Assembly: GCA_020634375.1 (NCBI GenBank) | Contig: JACKBX010000007.1 | Coordinates: 62,001 to 126,000 of the forward strand | Length of the DNA: 64,000 nucleotides | Reading direction: 5' to 3' | From: Ardenticatenaceae bacterium | GTDB lineage: Bacteria > Chloroflexota > Anaerolineae > Promineifilales > Promineifilaceae | In this document: piece by piece, positions 59,327 through 64,000 of the stretch | Numbering within the stretch: position 1 is the first letter of the stretch | Layout of the letters: each line of letters starts with the position of its first letter | The notes under the pieces: model-generated | Told to the model about the DNA's origin: nothing | What the model saw: the letters and a program-made list of their open reading frames with translations, nothing else | Database searches by the model: none | Made by a program: the position numbers and the translations under genes

Positions 59327-62300
59327 TTAGTAGCTTGAGTTGGTTTGGGGGAGTAACGGAGTTAAAGCAATAATATTCAGGAGTTCGTTTTCAATGGGCA
59401 TGGTTTGCCCTTCGTACCATGCTTGTTGCCAGGATACTTCAGTTAGTTTCTGTTTAGATTTTGCCAAGAAATGATCGTAAACAAGCTGATCAGGAACGTC
59501 TAGTTGCCCACCAAATTTTTTGAAGAGTGCATCGGTTGCCCCAAACAAGCGTACGGCGTGTCTGATATTGTCCATGTTTAGAAGGGCAGCTCCTAAACCG
59601 GCCATATTCCAGCCGATATATATTTTTTCTTCCATGGTTGTCAGTAAACTCAGGCTTTTGCGGAATAAGGATGCGGCTTCTTGGAAATTTTCTTGGGCTA
59701 ATTGTACCTGACCTAAATTGTGGAGCACCAACGCCTGATTCATTTTATAATTTAGCTGCTGACATAAGGTCAAAGACCGTTCGTAAAAGGCCATCGCTGC
59801 TTTATAGCGCTTTTGTAAACGGGCGATTTCACCCAGTCCGTTGAGTGTGATAGCTATGGCTTCCGGTGCGCCTACTTGCTCTGCTAATTCCAGGCTTTGC
59901 AAAAGAAGTATATTAGCTTGTTCATGTTGCCCCTGATAAAAAGCCAGTTGACCCAAATGGGAAAGGGTCTGTCCAATACCGGCTTTGTCTGTTTGCGCTT
60001 CATAGATGGTTAGGGCTTCGTGGAATAGTTTGTCTGCCTGATCGTAGAATGATTGCTGTAAAGCGATTTCACCCAGGCTGTTTAAAAGCATGGCCTGGGC
60101 TACCCGGTCTTGCAGTACCTGGTAGAGGTGCAGGCTTTGATGGAAAAGTTGGGCGGCTCTGGTTAATTTTTGTTGGAATAGGGCTAAACGACCAGCACCT
60201 AACAATACTTTGGCTTGTAGCCTGGTTTGGGAAGGTATTGTTTGACGCATAATTTCTTCTAGCCAGAGTGTTCCTTCGCTTAGGTAGCTATATGCAGCCC
60301 ATAGTCGCCATAAGATGCCGCCCAGACGCACGGCCGTTTCACTTGTTTCAGCTTCCAGATTGAAGTGCAAGATGGAGCGGAAATTATCGTGTGCCTCTTC
60401 CAGCCGGGCCAGCCAGATATCTTGATTGGGTCCGGTAAGATGCGGTTCGGCCGTTTCTGCGAAGTCAAGGTAAAAAGCGGCGTACCTTTTTTGTAAATCC
60501 TTGAAACCCGTATCAGTTTCAAGTTGTTCCAGGGCGTATTCACGGAGCACTTGCAGCATCCAATATAGGGGTTGTCCCTCGTTCCCTGTTTTTTGCCGTA
60601 ATAGGCTTTTTTGCACCAACCTATCCAGGTCTATATCCCCGATAAGTTCTTGTGCCGCTTCCGCAGAGAATGACCCCGCAAAAATACCCAATTGGCGAAA
60701 TGCTAGTTGTTCTTTTTCAGTCAACAAAGCATAGCTCCATTCTATGGCTCCCCGCATGGTTTGTTGGCGAGCAGAACGGTCGCGTGGCCCATCTACTAAG
60801 AAAGACAGGCGGTTCTGTAGTTGGGCGATTAATTGTGTGAGTGAGTAAGTATAAACTTGACTGGCTGCCAGTTCTAAAGCCAGAGGTAGGCCATCCAATT
60901 GAATACAAAGTTCAGCGATTTGGTAAATATTCTCTGGTGTAACAGCAAAATCAGGCACGACAGCTTGTGCACGAGTAGTGAATAGTTGAACGGCCGTATA
61001 ATCGACCAAATCATCATAGGGTATCTGCTGCCGTAAATCAGGCAAAGGAAGGGGATCAATTGGAAAAAGAGTTTCTCCGTACAAACGAAGCGGCTCTCGG
61101 CTGGTCGTTAAAATCTTGCATTGGGGCGCAGCTGTTAAAATTTCACTAACCAACGGGGCCGCGTCCAAAATATGTTCAAAGTTATCGAAAATTAGCAGCA
61201 GTCGCCGCTTGCTCAAGTAAGCCAATAACTGCTCTTTGATAGATGCCTCACCTTCCTCAGCCATGTTGACAAGCTGCCCAATCATCCCAGGTAAAAGCGC
61301 TGGCCTTTGCACGGTAGTCAAGTCAATAAAGAAAACGCCATCGTCAAATATTGGTAAAATATTTTTGCCCACCTCCAAAACAAGCCTGGTTTTTCCCACG
61401 CCGCCAATACCTACCAGAGTCAATAAACGAATATTTGGCTGTGCTAACCTGGTTTTGATGGCTGATACTTCTTTTTCTCGTGGAATAAAGGGGGTCAATG
61501 GGGCCGGTAAATGATGTGGAGGTAATGATTGTGTTTCAAATATGGGAAGGAGATAAGCTAGTTTGCCGCTTACATTTTGAGGGTTATTGAGATCGGCTAA
61601 CAACTCTTCCATTGTCTGATAGCGTTCATCTGGGTGTTTAGCCAACGCTTTCAGAATAATAAATTCAAGTTCCTCTGGCAAATCAGGAACTAACGAGCCG
61701 GGCAATTGCGGCATTTCCTTAATATGCTGGAACATGACTTGTATCGCACTTTGGGCAGCAAAGGGCAAACGTCCAGTGATTAACCGGTACATGACCACAC
61801 CCAAACCATAAATATCTACGCGAGTATCTACCGATGCCCCTCGAATTTGTTCAGGGGCCATGTAGTTTGGAGTGCCGCTCATGTTTCCTTCGGCGGTTAT
61901 GTGCGGGGCTGCAACCAGTTTTGCCAATCCGAAATCCGTCAATACAATGCGATTATCAGATGTGACCATGATATTGTCAGGCTTAATATCTCGGTGCATG
62001 ATCCCTTGTTGGTGGGCATAGGCTAACGCACTGCCTATTTCCTGTATGATTTGGATGGCTTGAGGTAAAGGTAGTCTCTGTTGTTTGCTTTCTAATCTGT
62101 GTAGTTTCTCTTCTAATGTTTCTCCTTCCACAAGTTCCATGACAATGTAGTAATTGTTGCCTTGATTACCAAAGTCATAAACTTGAATGATGTTTTGGTG
62201 ATAAAGGTTGGCCATGTGGCGAGCTTCCATGCGGAATCTCTCTTGGAAAGAGGTGTTTTTGAGTAAGATGGGGTGCAGGATTTTGATGGCTACGTAGCGG

Positions 62301-62755
62301 TCGAGGCTTTGTTGGTATGCTTTGTAGACACTGGCTGCCCCTCCTTGCCCGATGAGATCCTCTAGCTGGTAACGGCCGTCAACCATTTGCGCTTCGCCCG
62401 AACCCGTTTTCTTTGGCAGATTCACCGCATAACCCACACCGCGAACCGTGCGAATGATATCGTTTTTACCAGAAATCTTTTTCAGCTTGGAACGAATGCG
62501 ATAAATATTATTGCGAATAACAGAACTGGCTTCATGAGAATCTGCTTCATACTCATAAAGATGCTGCATCAATATTTGTGGAGAGATCACTTTCGGAGCT
62601 TCCTCCACCAAGTAAAGCAATATATCAAATTCTGTGGGTGATAGCACAACCTCTTGCCCAGAGATAGTCACCAAATGGCGCTGTCTATCAATGCGCAGAT
62701 TGCCAACAGTCAAGGTGTCAGGGGAGTCTTCAGCTTCTTTGTGTGTTGCCCTCAT
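59327..62755 (-). CDS. Winged-helix / Ser-Thr kinase / NB-ARC ATPase / TPR regulator
   Basis: A 1142-residue multidomain protein. Residues about 12-113 form an OmpR-type winged helix (LSPTEFDILLYL, TVRGVGYAV); 127-395 a protein kinase with the glycine loop IGQGGAASVYKA, the ATP lysine in VAIKIL, HRDIKPDN and DFG; 425-690 a STAND/NB-ARC ATPase with GIGGVGKTRL, LLLIFDNFEHIL and TTSREPL; and 860-1100 tandem TPR repeats such as AMLLNSLGEIAL and ALVLHNLGQVQL. Predicted cytoplasmic. A DNA-binding domain on a kinase-ATPase-TPR chain suggests one protein that senses, phosphorylates and controls transcription. The ATG at 62755 is used; a TTG two codons upstream has no better site. Confidence 0.9.
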   Translation of the reverse strand: MRATHKEAEDSPDTLTVGNLRIDRQRHLVTISGQEVVLSPTEFDILLYLVEEAPKVISPQILMQHLYEYEADSHEASSVIRNNIYRIRSKLKKISGKNDIIRTVRGVGYAVNLPKKTGSGEAQMVDGRYQLEDLIGQGGAASVYKAYQQSLDRYVAIKILHPILLKNTSFQERFRMEARHMANLYHQNIIQVYDFGNQGNNYYIVMELVEGETLEEKLHRLESKQQRLPLPQAIQIIQEIGSALAYAHQQGIMHRDIKPDNIMVTSDNRIVLTDFGLAKLVAAPHITAEGNMSGTPNYMAPEQIRGASVDTRVDIYGLGVVMYRLITGRLPFAAQSAIQVMFQHIKEMPQLPGSLVPDLPEELEFIILKALAKHPDERYQTMEELLADLNNPQNVSGKLAYLLPIFETQSLPPHHLPAPLTPFIPREKEVSAIKTRLAQPNIRLLTLVGIGGVGKTRLVLEVGKNILPIFDDGVFFIDLTTVQRPALLPGMIGQLVNMAEEGEASIKEQLLAYLSKRRLLLIFDNFEHILDAAPLVSEILTAAPQCKILTTSREPLRLYGETLFPIDPLPLPDLRQQIPYDDLVDYTAVQLFTTRAQAVVPDFAVTPENIYQIAELCIQLDGLPLALELAASQVYTYSLTQLIAQLQNRLSFLVDGPRDRSARQQTMRGAIEWSYALLTEKEQLAFRQLGIFAGSFSAEAAQELIGDIDLDRLVQKSLLRQKTGNEGQPLYWMLQVLREYALEQLETDTGFKDLQKRYAAFYLDFAETAEPHLTGPNQDIWLARLEEAHDNFRSILHFNLEAETSETAVRLGGILWRLWAAYSYLSEGTLWLEEIMRQTIPSQTRLQAKVLLGAGRLALFQQKLTRAAQLFHQSLHLYQVLQDRVAQAMLLNSLGEIALQQSFYDQADKLFHEALTIYEAQTDKAGIGQTLSHLGQLAFYQGQHEQANILLLQSLELAEQVGAPEAIAITLNGLGEIARLQKRYKAAMAFYERSLTLCQQLNYKMNQALVLHNLGQVQLAQENFQEAASLFRKSLSLLTTMEEKIYIGWNMAGLGAALLNMDNIRHAVRLFGATDALFKKFGGQLDVPDQLVYDHFLAKSKQKLTEVSWQQAWYEGQTMPIENELLNIIALTPLLPQTNSSY

Positions 62756-62821
62756 AACCAATATCTCTCAATACATCACCAATAGTAACTAGATCAAACG
62801 AGCGCCATCGATTCTCTACTT

Positions 62822-63040
62822 TCATTTATTATCATGAGCTCCTCCCTCTTCACCCTCAATATGTGCCTGCAACTGTTGTTGCAATGACATTAGCAATGCT
62901 TCTGCCTGTGTAAAACCATACCGTTCCCCGGTCTGCGGAATTTCTAGCAGCAAACGTGAATTGCTTTGACCAATTGGCAACTCATCTTCACGCCAGTAAC
63001 GCACAATATATACTTGATACGAATTCCTGCTGTTTTTCAA
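62822..63040 (-). CDS. Small protein of a regulator-associated type
   Basis: A 72-residue protein that starts with TTG at 63040, with GGGTGA 5 bases before it; no ATG is available. The pattern NSRLLLEIPQTGERYGFTQAEALLMSL, a short strand pair and helix, recurs from memory in small proteins beside SARP or kinase genes in Chloroflexota, unverified. It is transcribed toward the kinase, 66 bases upstream of it, and divergently from the SARP gene. Confidence 0.6.
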   Translation of the reverse strand: MKNSRNSYQVYIVRYWREDELPIGQSNSRLLLEIPQTGERYGFTQAEALLMSLQQQLQAHIEGEEGGAHDNK

Positions 63041-63091
63041 ATTATCACCCTGTATCCTTAAGGATCATTTATAGGTTAATAGGGAGTTACT

Positions 63092-63120
63092 TTGACCAAA
63101 TTTTTTGGAAACATTAAACT
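63092..63120 (+). promoter_or_regulatory. Possible promoter of the SARP gene
   Basis: TTGACC (63092-63097) and TAAACT (63115-63120) are spaced by 17 bases. Confidence 0.45.
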
Positions 63121-63142
63121 TTTTGGATAGAGTAACAAATAG

Positions 63143-63182
63143 ACGCCTTTAAGACGCCATAAAAAAGATGACGAAACGCCAT
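63143..63182 (+). promoter_or_regulatory. Heptamer direct repeats with 11- and 22-base spacing (SARP-type operator)
   Basis: ACGCCTT (63143), ACGCCAT (63154) and ACGCCAT (63176) lie on one DNA face, 11 and 22 bases apart. SARP regulators bind repeats with this spacing. A GATAAT at 63201-63206 lies 18 bases after the last copy, so that copy would stand in for the -35. Confidence 0.5.
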
Positions 63183-63210
63183 AAAAAGTTGTAAGGAGTA
63201 GATAATCGTC

Positions 63211-64000
63211 ATGGGAAGCCTATCTATACGATTGCTCGGCCCTCCAAACATTGAATTGGATAATCAAATAATAGGCACAAATTTACCCAAAAAGGCACAA
63301 GCTCTTTTATTTTATCTGGCTGTAACAGGGCAAACGTATGATCGCGTCTGGATTGCTTCTATGTTATGGTCGCAAGTGCCAGATAAGGTGGCACTGAAAT
63401 ATTTACGAAACATTTTACCCGCTCTAAAAAAACAACTGGGAGATTACCTTTTCATTTCACATCAAACCATCGCCTTTAATCAAGAAAGCTCCTATTTTTT
63501 GGATGTTGCTTTATTTGAGAATACGCTTTTCGACCCAAACGCAAATATGAATAATTTGCGCCAGGCAATTGAAAAATACCAGGGCGAGTTTCTAGCCGGG
63601 TTTCATATCACAGGCGCTCCATTTTTTGAAGATTGGATGATGATGGAGCGGGAACGTTTACATATGCTGGCTTTGAAAGGCATGGCAAACCTGGTTGAGC
63701 GGGCGATAAAGGAACAGAATTGGTCTATTGGGTTGGCAACAACCCAACGGTTGTTACAACTTGAACCCTGGAGTGAGGCTGCCCATCAGCAGCGCATGAC
63801 CATACTGGCGCTTACCAATCAACGTGGTGCGGCTTTGGCTCAATACGAGACGTGCCGCCAAGTGTTGGCTGACGAATTTGGCGTTGAGCCAACATCCCAA
63901 ACTCAGAAGTTATATGATCGCATTCGCAGTGGGCAGTTTAATAGGGGGAGCAGTAGCGGGAAGGAGAATCGCCCAACAAAGCGCGTTCATAACTTGCCTC
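63211..64000 (+). CDS. SARP/BTAD-family transcriptional activator (partial)
   Basis: At least 263 residues; the right edge of the window cuts the gene. Residues 1-95 form an OmpR-like winged helix of the SARP type (IRLLGPPNIELDNQ, KKAQALLFYLAVTG). The bacterial transcriptional activator domain follows (about 100-245), with its helical pairs YQGEFLAGFHITGAPFFEDW, EPWSEAAHQQRMTILAL and AALAQYETCRQVLADEFGVEP. In longer relatives an ATPase and TPRs come next. AAGGAG lies 12 bases before the ATG. Divergent from the small protein gene. Confidence 0.9.
   Translation, partial: MGSLSIRLLGPPNIELDNQIIGTNLPKKAQALLFYLAVTGQTYDRVWIASMLWSQVPDKVALKYLRNILPALKKQLGDYLFISHQTIAFNQESSYFLDVALFENTLFDPNANMNNLRQAIEKYQGEFLAGFHITGAPFFEDWMMMERERLHMLALKGMANLVERAIKEQNWSIGLATTQRLLQLEPWSEAAHQQRMTILALTNQRGAALAQYETCRQVLADEFGVEPTSQTQKLYDRIRSGQFNRGSSSGKENRPTKRVHNLP

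Noticed and set aside
50950..62755. A defence-island reading of dynamin-like GTPase, RecQ, IS and STAND protein
   Set aside because: Considered because dynamins, helicases and STAND ATPases occur in antiviral systems. The genes are not in one operon, effector domains such as nucleases are missing, and the STAND protein has a kinase and DNA-binding domain suited to regulation.
1..64000. tRNA, rRNA, tmRNA or 6S RNA genes
   Set aside because: No conserved T-loop, rRNA or tmRNA signature was seen by eye; only RNase P RNA was clear. A covariance-model scan would be needed to exclude them.

Overview
The window looks like a piece of a bacterial chromosome, most likely from the phylum Chloroflexota (Anaerolineae or a relative). 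This is inferred from the style of the genes rather than from a marker: Pro/Thr-rich lipoprotein linkers, a GlmL/MutL-like ATPase set in an operon of unknown membrane proteins, very large kinase/NB-ARC/TPR and SARP-type regulators, and dense dispersed short repeats. There is no rRNA or tRNA; the one structural RNA recognised is RNase P RNA (rnpB). One IS982-type insertion sequence is present, and no CRISPR array or phage region was seen.

Layout. 1-8811 (minus): a purine operon, purL, a membrane glycosyltransferase-like gene, purC, purE, a small membrane gene and purK (cut by the left edge), preceded by an attenuator-like hairpin. 9100-11075: a second glycosyltransferase-like membrane protein and a protein with an LPXTG-like C-terminus. 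11149-19765 (minus): a seven-gene cluster with no recognised pathway, comprising a GlmL/MutL-like ATPase, a sandwich-hybrid/KOW-like protein, four membrane proteins (one is a 1126-residue double-zinc-ribbon scaffold with about 16 acidic LPDWL-type motifs) and a small soluble protein. 19908-32205: VOC dioxygenase, ABC exporter, thpR, secreted alpha/beta hydrolase, HAD phosphatase, a 21-bp minisatellite, galE, an ABC-2 transporter and a lipoprotein. 31744-38827: MarR/EVE/SRPBCC operon with a palindromic promoter, serine hydrolase, PepSY protein, Phd/PIN toxin-antitoxin pair and an OmpR-type two-component pair. 39075-50886: thioesterase, slipin, metal-dependent hydrolase, aldo/keto reductase, nucleoside phosphorylase, acetyltransferase, cold-shock protein, geranylgeranyl-reductase-like protein, LMW phosphatase, rnpB and small membrane proteins. 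50950-57006: dynamin-like GTPase, DUF3592 protein, IS982-type element, recQ. 57372-64000: an AT-richer signalling region with two response regulators (one fused to a Roadblock/LC7-like domain), a winged-helix/Ser-Thr kinase/NB-ARC/TPR protein and a SARP/BTAD activator cut by the right edge.

Two genome-scale signals run through almost everything. First, the palindromic octamer ACGGCCGT occurs about 109 times by hand count where about one is expected, often extended to GGRAACGGCCGTTYCC; it is absent from the IS and scarce in the last 7 kb. Second, many families of heptamer-period tandem repeats, often as long hairpins, sit between genes and are also spliced in frame into conserved enzymes (six times in purL, once in purK, twice in a glycosyltransferase, once in recQ); some supply stop codons, and one supplies the -35 box of rnpB. 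These signals and the zinc-ribbon/LPDWL/MutL cluster are the best candidates for undescribed biology here.
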